Origin: Todiramphus chloris collaris
Taxonomy: Eukaryota > Chordata > Aves > Coraciiformes > Alcedinidae
Direction: 5' to 3'
DNA length: 64,000 nt
NCBI GenBank assembly: GCA_025345505.1
Contig: JANVCC010000076.1
Coordinates: 14,283,134 to 14,347,133 of the forward strand
Shown here piece by piece: positions 32,271 through 46,249 of this stretch (positions within the stretch are counted from its first letter, which is position 1; the number at the start of each line of letters is the position of its first letter). The notes beneath the pieces are model-generated. The model searched no databases. It worked only from the letters and a program-made list of their open reading frames with translations, and was not told the DNA's origin. The translations under genes and the position numbers were made by a program.

Positions 32271-35200
32271 GCAATAATTCTGCCAGAGACTGCCTGTTGA
32301 CAAGTAAAATGATATGTCTTTAGGAAACTAGAGTTGTAGAGGCCCTGACTTTTTGGGTTTCAGCTGCTATTTTCTGCTTCAGGGTGTCTTTATCAAAAAA
32401 GCAGGTTCCTTGGCAGCGCTTGTGGCTCTTCAGGATCCTCCACTCCATGTAAATGATCAAAGTGAGGACATGCAGGTCTTTTTTCTAGAGTTACTTTTTC
32501 TGTGGTTCACCCAGTAATTTTGTTGAGACTTTTTTTTTTTTTTTTGTTGCTGGCAAAAGATGTGGAATAAGAGAGCTCCAGAAAAAAGTCTGGATGGTGT
32601 GCCTGTTAGAGCTGCCTTGATTTCTGCTGATCCTCCAGCTGCTGGTTCCATCTGTTGTCTCCTGCTTTTTCTTTCACTTGTAAACACCTCAGGGCACGAG
32701 CCATTTCTATGTGTGTGGATCCAAAGGGACCAGTATGATGAAGTACAGTTCCTCAGTGCTTCAGAAATACATATGACAGTAAAAATACTCAGCAAGAGGT
32801 TTTCAGTGTATTTCCAACCGCACTTGAAATAAACTTCTAATTAGCAAATAATCAAGGATAGCACAGTGTTCATTAACACTCTAGTTAAACATGTGGCAGC
32901 TCTGATTTGTGAACTAAAGAGCTTTTTTAATTGTTTAATTGAATTGTTTTAATTGTTAGTGGATATCTAGTCATTTTCTTTTTCCCAGCCATTCCTAAAG
33001 GGTAGTATCTGAATGTTGGATTGGTGATGTATGTCTGTGCACTCTCACTGATGACAGCTGATCTTCTGAATGAGAACTGAACTGGTGGATACTGTTTCTG
33101 AATCACCAAGGGTTCCTTGTTCAGCAAGACTCTGTTCCTGGCTCCTACTCTTGACCATCCAGCTGCTCCTCACAGTGTGACTCGTGTCCATTTCTCTTCC
33201 TCACCCCAGTCTGTTCTCTCATTTCTCACTCCTCCCTTTACTTTCCTAGTAGCTCTTCCCTAAGCCTTTCAGACAGACTGTCTTGTGCTCTGTCATGCCA
33301 GGGTGGGAGCACACCCAGCCTCTGCCAGGAATCTTCAGAGCCCGGGTGCAGCCTCCTGCTGTCATCTGCAATGATGTGCACACTACCCGGCAACTGGGAG
33401 GAAACATGAGAAAACAGGCTCAGAGGCTGCCTTCATCCTCAAGCTCTTGTCATCATGGAAAAGTGTAGCTGATTAAAATGCCAGTGTAGCTGAAGAGGTG
33501 TTACGCTTGCACGAGTGATGCTACGCTTGTTACGTGTGCTTATGCTGGTATTGATTTTCATACAGGAAGGGAGATAACCTTTCTTTTTCTTGTCTATCTT
33601 TACACTGTACAAACTTCTTCACAGTTGATAGAACATGTCTAATTATGAAAGTAAAAGACCAGAGCCTTCTAATTGTACAGAAAAAAAAAAAAAAAAAGCG
33701 CCTAATAAGACACACAAAGATAAAAGATTGGGAAAATATGACTGCTGTGTCATTGTACGACAGATTAATTAATATGATTTCAAAATTTTCAGCAGCAACA
33801 AGAACAGTAATGTAATTACAGAGGTTTGCAGAAGTACATCCAGTTTTGAAGCAGCTGCATGGTAGACAACAGGATCTCCTCAGGCCTTACAAACAAGCTG
33901 TCTTGCTGGAGGGCTCTGCTTCTGAGATGGAGTGAGATATGAGGCAGCACTGCAGATGCAGCACATATTCTGCTTTTTTCTGCCTGCATAGACTTGGTAG
34001 TTTGTTTTATTATAACACAGAGTTTCTAAATGAACAACTGTGATATCTGGGTGCAGCAATCTATGCATACAAGAACACAGGAATTTGCAGAAAAGGCTTT
34101 TGCTGAAAGGCTGGGGACAAGAAAAAACTTCTGTTTTGCTTACTGGGATTTTTTGGTAGCAGTATTAATTTTGCTATTTATTTGGTAGCAATGTCATTGT
34201 AAACACTTTACCCTTAATACATGATTTTCATGCTTCCCAAGGTTTGCCTCTGAGGATTATGTTTTGTCTGTCACTAAATAGTGTGGTTTGGTTTTGGTTT
34301 TTTTTTTTTTCCTGCTATGAGAATGAATATGTTTGTCAGTACTTATGGCAGGCCTGAATTTGGTTAAAAAAAGCCCTGAGAAACTCAGGCAAATTATTTT
34401 TTTTTCTGGGAGTATTTATTTTATCTGCATTTGAATCACTTCTGTCAAGCTGGAGTTATGGCAATGACATTGTGAAATGCATCCAAAATAACAACCAAGT
34501 GAACACTAGTAACAAGTTCATTTTTGCATGCCACAGATGACTAACACCACTGTTTCCAGTTGCCAATCTCTCTGATGCAGGTTACCATCCCTGTAGTGAC
34601 TAAATGGATGCTGGAAATTTTTCCAGGCTAAATTCTATAAATATATGTTGATAGGTGTAGATTTTTCTTGTTATTAGTTCAATTTCTGCATATTTTACTT
34701 TAATTAAGCCTTGCTGCATCTGAGGTAGTGCACGAGGCACTGTAGGGAGAGAGAGAGAGACTGAAAGCCTGTAGGAAGTGAAGAAGGACTATTGGCTGAA
34801 ACGCCATATGTTTGCTGCAGCATTACAACACTGTACAGCTGGAGCACAGCTTGAGTGAAATGAATCCATAGATGACTGCTGAGAGGAAGTAAGGGGGCTA
34901 GTTCTGACACTGGAGATATATATATATAGATAGATAGATAGATATATAGATATGTGTGTGTGTGTATATCAGGCAAAAGATTTTGCTGATGATTCCACAC
35001 AGGGATTTGTAATAGTAGGGGAGGACTCTGGGAGTCAGTGCTCTGCACATCAGCAGCAACAGTTAAAGTGCCTTTGTCAGCAAGATCAGTTCCATTGAAA
35101 AAAAAGGTCGGCATCACTCCATCTGAAAAAGAACTACTCATATCTTCTCAGCATGCTAAGATTGTACTGCATTGCCCCACAAACCTTTTTGAAGGACTTT

Positions 35201-36692
35201 GTGGTATCATTAATAGAGTTTTGTAGGTCAGCATGCATTTATGGTTGGCTTAGGTGCCACAGTTCCAAATCCTTCTCTGGCTTCTCCCAGCCTCTGCACA
35301 GAGAAACATCCTTAATGTAAATCAGGCCTGGTCCTGAAGTAGAACCATGTTTTATTTTAGTGTTATAGTGCATACAGGCTAGAGTTATCTTTAGTGAGGA
35401 GGCTCCTGCCTACTGCAGTTTCTTCCTTCCCTTTCATCTCACTTCATTCTTCCATGTACCAAAGAGAACTTTGGCAGTTGAGGGTGTTTGTCTTGTTTTT
35501 TCTCACCCTTCACAAAGGCTGTCCTTTGCTTAACATGCACATTGTTTTCCTTAGGAGCCATTTTCTTCTGTAGGCTCTCTGAGCTGGCCAGCTGCCAAAC
35601 AGTAGGGTGAGCTGCATGAAAAAGCCTTGATCATTGACAGGCTGTCTTACAATTTCTTTCTTGTATTCAAGATGCAGATGGATGTTATTAGAAAGGATTT
35701 TACTTCAAATGTGCATGGCTTGTCCACATGCCTGAGATTAGTGCTCAATACTCACATAATGTTATTTATCCTCAAAAGGGCTTACAAGCACCAGCCCTCA
35801 GAAAATCCCTATGAGGTAGGTGTGTGTATTTTGCTGTATGCTTTATAACAAGGAGGGACACATGTTAGTGACTTGTTCAAAGATGTATCACACAGCAAGC
35901 ATTATAAAGGAATGAATTCTTCACACTTCCTTAAAGTTCTTCTGTGTTCTTCCTGTCTAAAAAAAAATCACAAGATTTCACCTTGGCAGCATGCTTTTCC
36001 ATATGAAGGAAATCATTAGTGACATAAAAAGTTAAAATGTAGTTCAGGTTATAGTACTACTAGATAATTATGCAGTATTTTTACAATTTATGAGGCCAAA
36101 CTTCCTACTGTACTGAGCTTAAAGTAATGCATCAGAAGAGGAGCCTAAGGGAGTTATCAGAGAGAGAAATTTGATAGAAGATTTGAAGTGCTTGCCTCAA
36201 ACCATACTTCAAAAGAGTGATGAAAAATGCCTGTCCTCTCAGTTGAAAGGACAATGCAGGCTAATTTTTTTTTCCCTGCTTTAACTGCATGGTTATAATT
36301 AAAACAGCTACAGTAACAGCAACAATCCCAGTATGAACCCCTTCCACTGAAATTTCTTGTAATATTGTATCTCATCTTAGTGAGGGGGCTGAAGTAAACA
36401 CTGGCTGTGAAAGGCATCTTTATACTTCTGTATTCTCCCTGAGCTTGTACTGGTATGACTATGCAGTCATGCTTTACCTTACACAGGCATGCCAGTGAAG
36501 GTTTCGAGTGTCAACCAGCACACGTAATCTGGCTAGGGCCAAAATCACTCTGTGAGATGTGGTTTTTAAACCGGGACAGCAAGCCCTTGAAGAGTATCTA
36601 GTAATCAGCATTAAGGGTCTCTGTAGTCTTGGTGAGCCTCAGGATCTGCATAGGTAGCTGAAGGAAATTGGAAAACAGTCATTTTAACCACA
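32271..36692. other. Gene-free stretch
   Basis: No gene recognised. Contents: a T-run at 32529-32543, an A-run at 33681-33697 and a compound microsatellite at 34914-34970. The remaining open frames are short and unremarkable. Confidence 0.5.
34914..34970. repeat. Compound (TA)n(GATA)n(TG)n microsatellite
   Basis: TATATATATA passes into four GATA units, then ATATAGATA, then (TG)6. A likely length-polymorphic marker. Confidence 0.9.
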
Positions 36693-37049
36693 TTTCAGCC
36701 TGGGGAAGAGAAGGCTCTGGGGAGACCTACTTGCAACCTTTGGTACCTGAAAAGGTCCTACAGGAAGGCTGGAGAGGGGCTGGTTACGAGGGCCTGCAGT
36801 GAAAGGACAAGGGATAATGGGTTTAAATTAGAGAAGAGTAGATTTAGATTGGATATCAGGAAGAAGTTCTTTACATTGAGGGTGGTAGAACAATGGAATA
36901 GGCTACCCAGGGAGGTGGTTGAGGCCCCATCCCTGGAGATATTCAAGGTGAGATCGGACAAGGCTCTGAGCAGCCTGGTCTAGTTGAGGGGGATGGACAA
37001 GATGACTTTCAGAAGTCCGTTCCAGCCCTAGCCATTCTAACATTCTACA
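36693..37049 (+). mobile_element. CR1 LINE 3' end fragment
   Basis: Plus-strand CR1 tail. It begins at CAGCCTGGGGAAGAGAAGGC and passes through GGTACCTGAAAAGGTCCTACAG, TAGGAAGAAGTTCTTTACA-like and CTACCCAGGGAGGTGGTTGA blocks. It ends with TTCCAGCCCTAGCC and the CR1 terminal octamer-like repeats CATTCTAACATTCTACAT. About 357 bp remain, a typical 5' truncation. The end of ORF2 would be expected at its start, but no long frame survives. Confidence 0.88.
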
Positions 37050-39377
37050 TAAGGAATTGTTAATAAGGCTGTGAGATGGCAAGACACTTGTGCCAAATAA
37101 ACTAGCAGGGGCTGGCTGTTAGGAGACTACAAGCATAAGTATTTGCTTGATAGACATACACCTACATTATGCATTCTAGGTAAATGGGTTGAGAATAGTC
37201 TGTGTAGTTGAAGTCATGAGAGGGTAAAGCTAGATAGGCTAAAGCAAGAGTTTAATTCTGCTCTATCTGCCCTGTTTTGATTAACCTGTTTTTTCCTTTT
37301 TGTTTCTTTTTTTTTTCTTCTCCCTCCCCCCCCCCCAGTAAATATTCATATACTTATGTGCAGTAAATAAAAAAAAGGACTGCAACATCTCAGGAAACAT
37401 GTAGAGAATTAGTTACTAAACTCTTTGGTGTGACAGAGAGGACTGGATGCTCATGCTGCGTTAGTAGGGTAAAGGAGTGGAATGGAACAAACTAGTCACG
37501 CTTTTTTAACCCCAAAAGGGATCCTTACTTGTTTTCCAGAATAATTCTACATTTGGATCTTACCTCCCTCTTGCTTCTCTGGGAAAGGTTATCAACTTAC
37601 TCCGGAGGAAGGTGAAATGGCAGTTCTGTTCTGATTTTCTGACCACTTTACAGTGTTTTGGATGAATTCAGGGAAATGATAGGCAGATAAATTCATGAAA
37701 ATTATTTTATGGGAAATTTCAGCAGGAACAAGTTATCACATTTTTATAGATTGCACATCCATAGCCTTTAATCTTAGCTACCCTATTTCACTTTATAATC
37801 ATGTGAGTACATGTAGGCCAATTAAGCATTTTCAGTTGCCTTCAAAAGAGTTGCAAATATCTGCTAGAGATTGAAGATACCCTACAATTTAATCTTTAAC
37901 AACTGTGGTGAAGTAATGCTCTACCAGGGTTATGATGTATCTACATGGTTTTGATGACAAAACTTAACATGTGCTCACTGCAAAACCATGAGGTGCTTAC
38001 AGAGATTTAGAGATACGGTAAGCAGGACCTTTATTGAAAGTATGTTAGTGGTGAGCATGGATTAAGATTACAGGTACTTCAGATAAAACTTCAGAAAGTC
38101 TATTTAAATATAACAAAATATCTATGCAAATACTTAACTTCTGGAGCTTTGGTATTATTTTTTGGAACACAAAGGACCAAGGACAATTAATTAAAGATTA
38201 ATTTTTCTCTTGTACTTCAACTCATCTCCTCCACAGAAAGAGGACTCTAACTTCATACCTGAATGCAATAGTAATGTGGAAGGCTTGAGGCAAAATTGTT
38301 AGCTATTCACATCAATGGAATGAAGTTATACAGCTCACTTCCACCTGAGAGAAGTATTTGCAAAGTTTGTGAGTTGTTAACAAGACACAGATGTTGCCAT
38401 TGGGTGAACCAGGCAAAGATTGTTTTGTCATTCATCATGCACTCCTACCCAGGGGCATGGCTGAGCGTATGTTAGGGAGGTCTCTCTTTCTCAGGGTTTT
38501 AAACAGTACATTGCTTTTTTAGCTAGAGACCAAAAGCGGTATATCCATCTTCTGCCCCAACACTGCAAGAACTGCCTGTAACCCTGACAGTGATCAGAGA
38601 CAAGGAGCATGTCCCTAATGGTTTTAAACTAGCAGGATTTTGTTGATCTCACTGAAATACCTGTTTTTTAATGAGATGAGGACCTGGACCGTAATGCAAA
38701 GATACACTGAAGCAGGAGAAATAATCCACCCTAGCTCTTCAACCACTTAATAATCTTCTTCTTCACATGGATACTAATTGCACATGAATAAAATCATGGT
38801 GATGTCAATCCCCAACCTCCAGTTTATTTGCAGGATACTTCTGAAGTATTTCAAGACTTTCTTATCCCAAGGACTAAATACACTGAGCTGTCTCCAATCC
38901 AGCTAGCTTGAACTGAAGGAAGAGGAACAAAAATTAAATACAGATAACAGGAGTTTGCTTATTGTGGCAGTGTATGAGGTTCTTGTCATGCCAGTCAGAT
39001 GCCAGTATATATTAGCAGTCTTTTAAGTTGCTAATCACACAACAAAGGGAAAATTCCTAGCAAAGAGCTTCCCCATGACAAAATATTTAAAGAGTTCATG
39101 TTTTCCAGAAATCTACATCTTCCAGAGTCATTTGATTTCCTCAAAACACTAATTCAACTATCTTTTTCTGTATAATTGCTTCACACATGTCAGTTTCTCT
39201 TCCTGACTTTGAAAACACATTTACAAGATATACTTATTCAGCTACAGATCTGTGTTGGCAACTTCCCCATTACAGTTGTTTTGCTAAGCACAGCAACAAT
39301 GAGAGGCAATTTAATTAAAAAAAAAAAAAAAGAGGAAAAAGAAAAAAAAAAAAGGGAAGTATTTCTTGCTTTTTTTT
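37050..39377. other. Gene-free stretch before the second gap
   Basis: No gene recognised. A C-run (37326-37336) follows a T-rich stretch, giving a strong polypyrimidine tract ending in CAG that resembles a splice acceptor, but no coding frame follows. An A-rich stretch (39318-39354) borders the gap. Confidence 0.5.
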
Positions 39378-39477
39378 NNNNNNNNNNNNNNNNNNNNNNN
39401 NNNNNNNNNNNNNNNNNNNNNNNNNNNNNNNNNNNNNNNNNNNNNNNNNNNNNNNNNNNNNNNNNNNNNNNNNNNNN
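39378..39477. other. Assembly gap (100 N)
   Basis: Exactly 100 N. The left flank reads TTCTTGCTTTTTTT and the right flank TTGCTTTTTTTTTCCC, so both sides carry the same TTGCT7 motif. That suggests overlapping contig ends rather than much missing sequence. Confidence 0.98.
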
Positions 39478-41794
39478 TTGCTTTTTTTTTCCCGGAAATT
39501 AGAAGTGAACCAGACAACAGATTCCCATGTTTTTCCAGCAGTGGTACAAGGTGGCAATCTTGGGTGTTACAGCAGTAGGAAGACAGTGTTTTTCACAGCC
39601 AGCTGCTGAATATTTAAACAATATTATAAGTATCTGTTTCATAAACTAAACAAATAGTGAAATTAACACACACACACACACAAAAGGGAAAGCAATAATT
39701 TATTGCTGTCTGTCTTAAATATAGATCCAGGTAACACAAGGAATACACCATGTAAACTTCTACCCCACAGTTAGTGACTGCCTACGTGTCCGGTACTGAT
39801 TATTATTGTCTGCTCCTTCATGTCTCTATTTTTTTACAAGTCAATGATTTCTTGCTTCAGCTTAATTTAATGATTGAATTTATCATTGTACAGAAGCTGA
39901 AGAACCTGGTGGAAATATAGATCACTTTGTATTCAGTTCTTTACAAAAAGAAAGAAATAGAAAATCTTCATTTTCACTGCTGACATTATTGATGATTGCA
40001 GAGAGAAACAAACTTGATCATAATAATGTTTTGAACACAAACTATTTATTTTTTTCTATGATTTGTCTAATAAGAGTGTTCTTGGACTATGGATGCAGTG
40101 AGGAGCTCTACACACACAAGGTTATGCATCTTGTCATTAAATTGTCCAGAACAATTGGGATGACTCCACAATAAGCTTAGATCACCTTGGTAACATACCT
40201 CAGTGTCAATCTACCTGTAATATGCTTTCTTGGGATAAGGTAAAATTAGATTTTAATTCTGCTTAATTCCAGGTACTGTATGGTTTCTTCCTGGTAAAAT
40301 AACTGGAATATAAACTGACAGAACATGGTATCACTGATTTGTAAGTAACAAAAATATTAACTTTTCTAGCATTTACTGAACTTAAAGTTGATTCTGTCTG
40401 TTTAAATTGGTACCTAGTACTTGTCATATTATGCTATAGATGTGAGTAAGCTTTGCCAGGATATGTATGCACAGCACAGAAACATTCACTTAGGTTCACA
40501 CCCACACATCCCCATATGCTTTGAACAGACATAAACAGTGACTGAAGGATGAAGACGGCTGACCCACACAATGACTATTCATTAGGCTGCTATACACAAT
40601 GACTATTCATTTCAAAGCAAGGGGTAATTTATAAATATTGTTAGGAAGCAATGTAAATGCAAATACTCTTCTAATAAATGCTGGTGGTATGGTGTTGGAA
40701 CATGTTTGTCATGCTGTATAGTGTGTTAAAGTGAGCAGGGAAGAGCACAGATGAGTGACAAGAGTAAAGAGGTGAAAGCTGACAGGAGTGTGGCATTTGG
40801 GGACTGTTAAAGGAATAGTTCTATCATAGGCTGACATAACAGTGCAATAAGCAGTACTTGGTAGCAGAGTGAAGACAGGCAATATCTGGAATACTTAATC
40901 AATAATTCATTACATAAAAATGCTACCAGCTGTAAACTTAATTTGTAGAATAATGCCCTGCAGTAATGACAGAAGTTATAAATATGCCCATATATTTTTT
41001 TTGAAACAGCTAGTACAGAATGAAGCCAAACACTTCAGTAACATAATAAAGCTGACTTAAAAAAAAAAAGAAAAAAAGAAAAAGTTTTTTGATGGTAGAC
41101 AGAGAAAATTAGGCAATTAGTATAGAATCCTAATACTGAAAATAGCACATTTAGAGTGAAAGGTCTTAATAACAATGTTAATAGCAAATTTTTCTCTTAT
41201 AAATATTTCACATCTTTGTGCAGGAATGAAATTCCTACCTCCTATGTGTTTCATTTTCCTCGCAGAGCTTTACATGTTTTATTTATCATTCTGCATGATC
41301 AATAGACAACTTCATCATCTTCTAGTTTTTTATGAAAAGCAGTATCATTGGATGTCAATGATCATCTGTCTATCTGTTATTAATATGTATGAGTTACATT
41401 ATTTTAAAGACTTGGCTGGCTTTGAATAAATAGTGATCCTATTTAGACTGACTTCTAGACAATTTCCCCTTTTCATTCTTTGGCACAATCGCATAATGTT
41501 TGGGCTGTAGAAACTTCAAATGATCATTTTAAACAACTCAATTAGTTATTTTAGACAGTGTAAGTTTGTATTAATATTTGTTTTTTTGGAAATATATTGG
41601 TTTAAAACCAAAACACTGAAATGTAAGTTTGGGCATTAACTTGTTAGTAATTAAAACTTCAAAGGCAGTGAATAAGAATGAAATAATTTTTCCTTATTTG
41701 AGATGTTATTTACTGGAATATAATATTAGAAATATATGTGACACCAAGTAGTACACAAAACTATATGCATTATAATATACTTTGAACAGTTGAA
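39478..41794. other. Gene-free stretch with minor repeats
   Basis: No gene recognised. It contains a (CA)n tract at 39666-39682, an 18-base direct repeat ACACAATGACTATTCATT at 40566-40583 and 40594-40611 (period 28), and an A-rich run at 41060-41084. Confidence 0.5.
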
Positions 41795-41966
41795 ATTGCT
41801 CGTGTATATATATATCCTGCCTGTATTAGATTGTGAATGACTCTTTGGAAAAGAGTAGAGTGCATTTTTGTTAACCTATAATTGCTCGTGTATATATATA
41901 TCCTGCCTGTATTAGATTGTGAATGACTCTTTGGAAAAGAGTAGAGTGCATTTTTGTTAACCTATA
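41795..41966. repeat. Perfect 2 x 86-bp tandem duplication
   Basis: The 86 bases at 41795-41880, beginning ATTGCTCGTGTATATATATA and ending TTGTTAACCTATA, are repeated without a single difference at 41881-41966. The unit contains a short TA run but is otherwise complex sequence. No reading frame is involved. Confidence 0.97.
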
Positions 41967-44900
41967 TATCACAGAAAGTGTCATTGATCTAAAAGAACCC
42001 TGGTTTTAGTCTGTCTGATACCTTTGCCACTGTGTAGTGGGTGCAATTCAAGAACCACCACAGGGAACCTCTCCTTGACTCACCTCACCTTGCCTGTCCT
42101 GGAGCACACCAGAATCAAAGCACCAACTTATTGCCATGTGCTTTGTGCCATGCCATCAAAACACTGTCTTTCACTACATGTCCTGATTATGATGCAAGAT
42201 GCTGTTTGACTGTTTCTAGGTCTAAATTTCTGTGTAAAAAACCTAAAATGTTGTTAGTGCTGCTACTAACAACACTTTGCAGTGATTTCATTATGTTTCA
42301 GTATACTCTATCTAAGAAGCTGAGACAACACTTTTGTGCTTCTCTTCACAGAATGAGAAGCTGAAGCAGATGATGTTGAAGCGAGGCCCTGAGCAACCCT
42401 TTTCCAGTGGAGGTTGTAGAACAGGAGACTCATGGTCATCTCCCATCATCACTTCCACTGCTGCACACCTGTATCATAGTCACAAGCATGAATGAAGCCT
42501 GTATAGACATGCCTGAAGTTACTTCAGAAATGCACACTTGAACTTGAAGAGTTTCTGCTGATTTGTTCAGTATTCATATAGTATGTAGCACAGAGGGCTA
42601 CCATCCATTACCGTGTCTCGTAGGTGCTGCTGCAATAGGGATTTCATCCACCTTTCCTTTTTTTTTCTGGGTACCTTTATCAGTGCAGCTGAAGGGAACA
42701 CTGTGTGGGTTGTGAATTCTTCTCCAAAGACCATGTAAATACTTGGACAGTTATATCATGCTGGTCCCTAAGATGCTGCTGCTAGTATGAACTGTTTAAA
42801 GACAATTTGCATATATTTGCAGCGACAGAAGAAGTCAAATGATAAATATTCCCAAATGTAGCTATGCAAATAATGGCAAATTCTTAATAAATGCATGAAA
42901 TTCATTATAGTAGTCCTAAATTCTTTTTTTCCTTTAAGAAAAAACAGAATATAAATTTTGCTTTATGGCACAGGCCAGGTTCTTTTTTATAACCTTCTCA
43001 ATTTTGTACTGCCTTACAATTATAAAAGGACCATAAACAGATGGTAAACATTCAAGGTTTATTTTAACACAGACTGTGTTAAGTCCCTGATACCTTTCTA
43101 TTCTATGCTCTGATTCAGGAGCACGGAGTGGTGGATTTATACTGTGCCTCTATATTAGCTATTGCTGGTTGATAAATAGTCACATAACTAGAGGATCTTT
43201 TAGAAAAATACAACCAAACAGAAAACCCTAAAAAACCAACCAACCAAACAATCCACATGCCTTTCATCGTGTTATAAAAGATGATAAACACTGGAGCTGC
43301 AAATAGTTATAATCCCATCCATGTATAAATCCTGAAAGGTGAGAGACATGTTTGAAACATTGCCATCCCAAAAGACAGAGCAAAGAGGCTAAACTTGTTC
43401 TAAGGAGATAGCCTTCCCTTGGTAGTGGCCTCACTTGTACCTGAAATCATTAATCTTTGACTTAAAATCCTGTAAAATTGGCTTCTGCCTAGCCCGATGG
43501 GGATGGCTTCTATTCTCAAGGTCAGCTCTGGAGCGATTTCCCAAGCTGAAAACTCTGTTCCCCTTTACTGTCCACCTCCACAAATGGTTATGAAAGTAAC
43601 TTTTTATGGTTGCTGAGAAGGTGCCAGGAAAGAGCTGGGAAGGAGATGCGCAGTTCTTATTGATAGACCTTGGCTGCATGAATCTGCTTTGGTTGACATC
43701 GTTCTCTAGAAGATAGATGAGTTGAGTATTTATCCAAAGAAAGGGGATAAAAGGACATCCATGGATTTATATCCATACTGACTGTATGTCTTTTACTAAA
43801 CTCCCCAAAGAGGCAATATTCTGTTTCCTTACCATGGCAGACTGGCCTCTCCTGAACAAACCAAGCATTTAATCATGGGTGACCGATAACTGGTGTCATG
43901 AATTAAAAGCTGTGTGGCTAAGTCAAGTGCAAGCCTTTCAAGTGTATGTTTTTAAAAATAAGAGTGAGCAAATGAACAAAGAGCTTACAGAAATGTTGAG
44001 GTTTTTTCCTTGGCATTTTATTAACTGTTCGACCCGACCATTTCAATTTAGCCCTTAAAAGAAATGGAGATATTCAGGAAAGCAGAAACTCGGTATTTTT
44101 AAAGCAAAACACTTTTCTAAAATATTTCAACATAGAGCTTAGTTATAACTATCTGAAAGGACATTATGCTGAGCTATCATATTTTGAGTTGCAGCCTTTT
44201 CATATTGCTGAACTATCAATATTGTATGTACTGCATGTAATGTATATGGCTAACTCTTGATTTCCTAACGTAACGTGGGGTAGAAAACCTATGTAACGTA
44301 ATAACAGCCAGTGCAAGCAACACACCCCCAGATCCATTGTGAATCAGTCTGGATAATGGAGACTGAGTAATAAACAAAAAGCAAATGTAAAATGAATGGC
44401 AGGTCCTGGTATATGTGTGTGTTCAAGTTAGAAAACAGGAAAGACAGTGAGACTAGAAGACTGTGAAAGTTGTAGAAATGTTTGATGCTGTAAATTGTAT
44501 TGTATTGAATATTTACATGAAAAACAGGGTTTTTCAGTGATAATCAGAAGTGTTTTCTAATAATTATTGTCCTTATCTTGATAATTATTTGCTGGTTTTG
44601 CTTTTTTTTTTTTTTTTTTTTACTATTCACATGTAAGAACTATTCTAATTTCATCCAGAAAAAAACCATCAGAGAGGACAGACTCGTATCCATTGTGGAG
44701 AATATAAACAACCAGAAGCGCTGGTGTTATACAAACATGTTGCTTTCAGACACTAAAAGGTGTTAATGCAGCACATCCTTAAGTATTATTAAGAAATTGT
44801 TGAGTGTACTTGTACATAGTTCTCTAGCTTTCATTAATTCCCATTTCTAACACTTCATGTAGGGCGCGGTAGGCCTTTGACAGATGTCTATAACCACTGA

Positions 44901-46249
44901 GATTTCTTACACTGATCAGAGTACAATCAGAGCCCCCAAAAATCCCAAATATCACTGTGAACCACAGGTATTGTGTCACCAGATAACATAACAAAAAATT
45001 AATCAGAGTGAAACACGTCACTTGATGCTCTTGCAGCTAATAGGTCTGAAATGAAAGATAATTGCGTATTAAAATAGAGCGGGTAGCTCTGTTTTGATGT
45101 AGAGATTTGAAGATGTCAGGAAATCTAGGAGGGAATGGGTGCCCTGAAGTGTTTGAGGATCAGAGCCCAGGAGAGCATTCCTTGCATTCCTGTGGCACTC
45201 CTCCTATACATATGCCTCACAAAAAAGGGAAACGTTAGCACCCTAGATTGGTAAACTCAGATTCAGAAAAGCTGGCACTTTCCTATAGCTGCAGGCTTGA
45301 TTAATTTGGAGAAATGATACTTTTTTTGTAAGGTATGTTTAGAACTTGTTTTTTAGGGCAAAGGCCATTACATTTTCAATCTGTTATTTAAACAAAAATA
45401 AAATATATCTCCCATAAGGACTACTAATAAGCATCAACAAGCAAGGCATAGTCAGGATGCGGAGCCTTTCCTAGTCTTTTCCCATGATTTCCCCAGAATT
45501 ATTGGTATTAGCTGCAAAAAAATATTTCGCTGACACATGAATGAGATTAGCCCACTTATCTTTTGTTAATGAGCCGTATCTAGACATTCAGTACATTTAG
45601 TAGATGTCAGTCTGAAGACACAGCCTGCTTGGGAGCCATGCATATCTAAAAGTGTAAAATTTTGTTTCCTGAAACCAGCGGCGTTTGTTTTGCAAGGTAA
45701 AAAATGATTATCTGTGACTTTTCAGAAGTAAAAAATACAAACTACACTATTGTGATTAAAAAGTATAAACCACTGCTAGTTACTGGAAATCAAACAGCTT
45801 TCTCAATGTTTACATTATTTACATTGTGTGATCCGTATCAGCCAAACGTACTCATTCCTTGCAAGCACAAATACATTAATAGTATTACACTGCTGTTCGT
45901 GGTAAGTTAATAACACTTCCATATTTCCTATTTGTCAAGCTGCTGTTGAGACACACTCAGTGTCACGGTAAACAAAGAAAATCAGCCATGTTGCAAGACC
46001 TATATTCCTTAAAAACTGAAGTTCATGTAAGAAGAGCAAGTCGCTAGATAACCCTCAAAAGAGATTTCACACCCTTCCCTTCCTCGTTTTCATCTCACGT
46101 GGTAATGCCAGAGGGGACAGCCGCTGGGTGCAGATTGCTCTCGGGAAAAGCGACAACAGGTGGCCTGCCCAAGCGGGGAGTCACTAGACCTAGCGGATCA
46201 AGTCTTCTTTTTCATGTCCGTCTTGCTCATCACTATAATTCACAAGATG
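41967..46249. other. Gene-free stretch upstream of RAPGEF2
   Basis: No coding region recognised. An octamer-type ATGCAAAT lies at 42864-42871 in an AT-rich block. A T-run is at 44602-44622 and an AACC/CCAACCAAAC low-complexity stretch at about 43205-43255. The last few hundred bases before 46250 show rising CpG content and are likely promoter-proximal. Confidence 0.5.

Noticed and set aside
37310-37345. Polypyrimidine tract followed by CAG as a splice acceptor
   Set aside because: The C-run is simple sequence and no open conserved frame follows it.
39176-39578. Open frames over the second gap
   Set aside because: Same reason: N characters and homopolymer tracts remove stops.
42864-42871. 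ATGCAAAT octamer as a POU-factor enhancer site
   Set aside because: A single 8-base match in AT-rich DNA is expected by chance; no clustered sites or conservation data.
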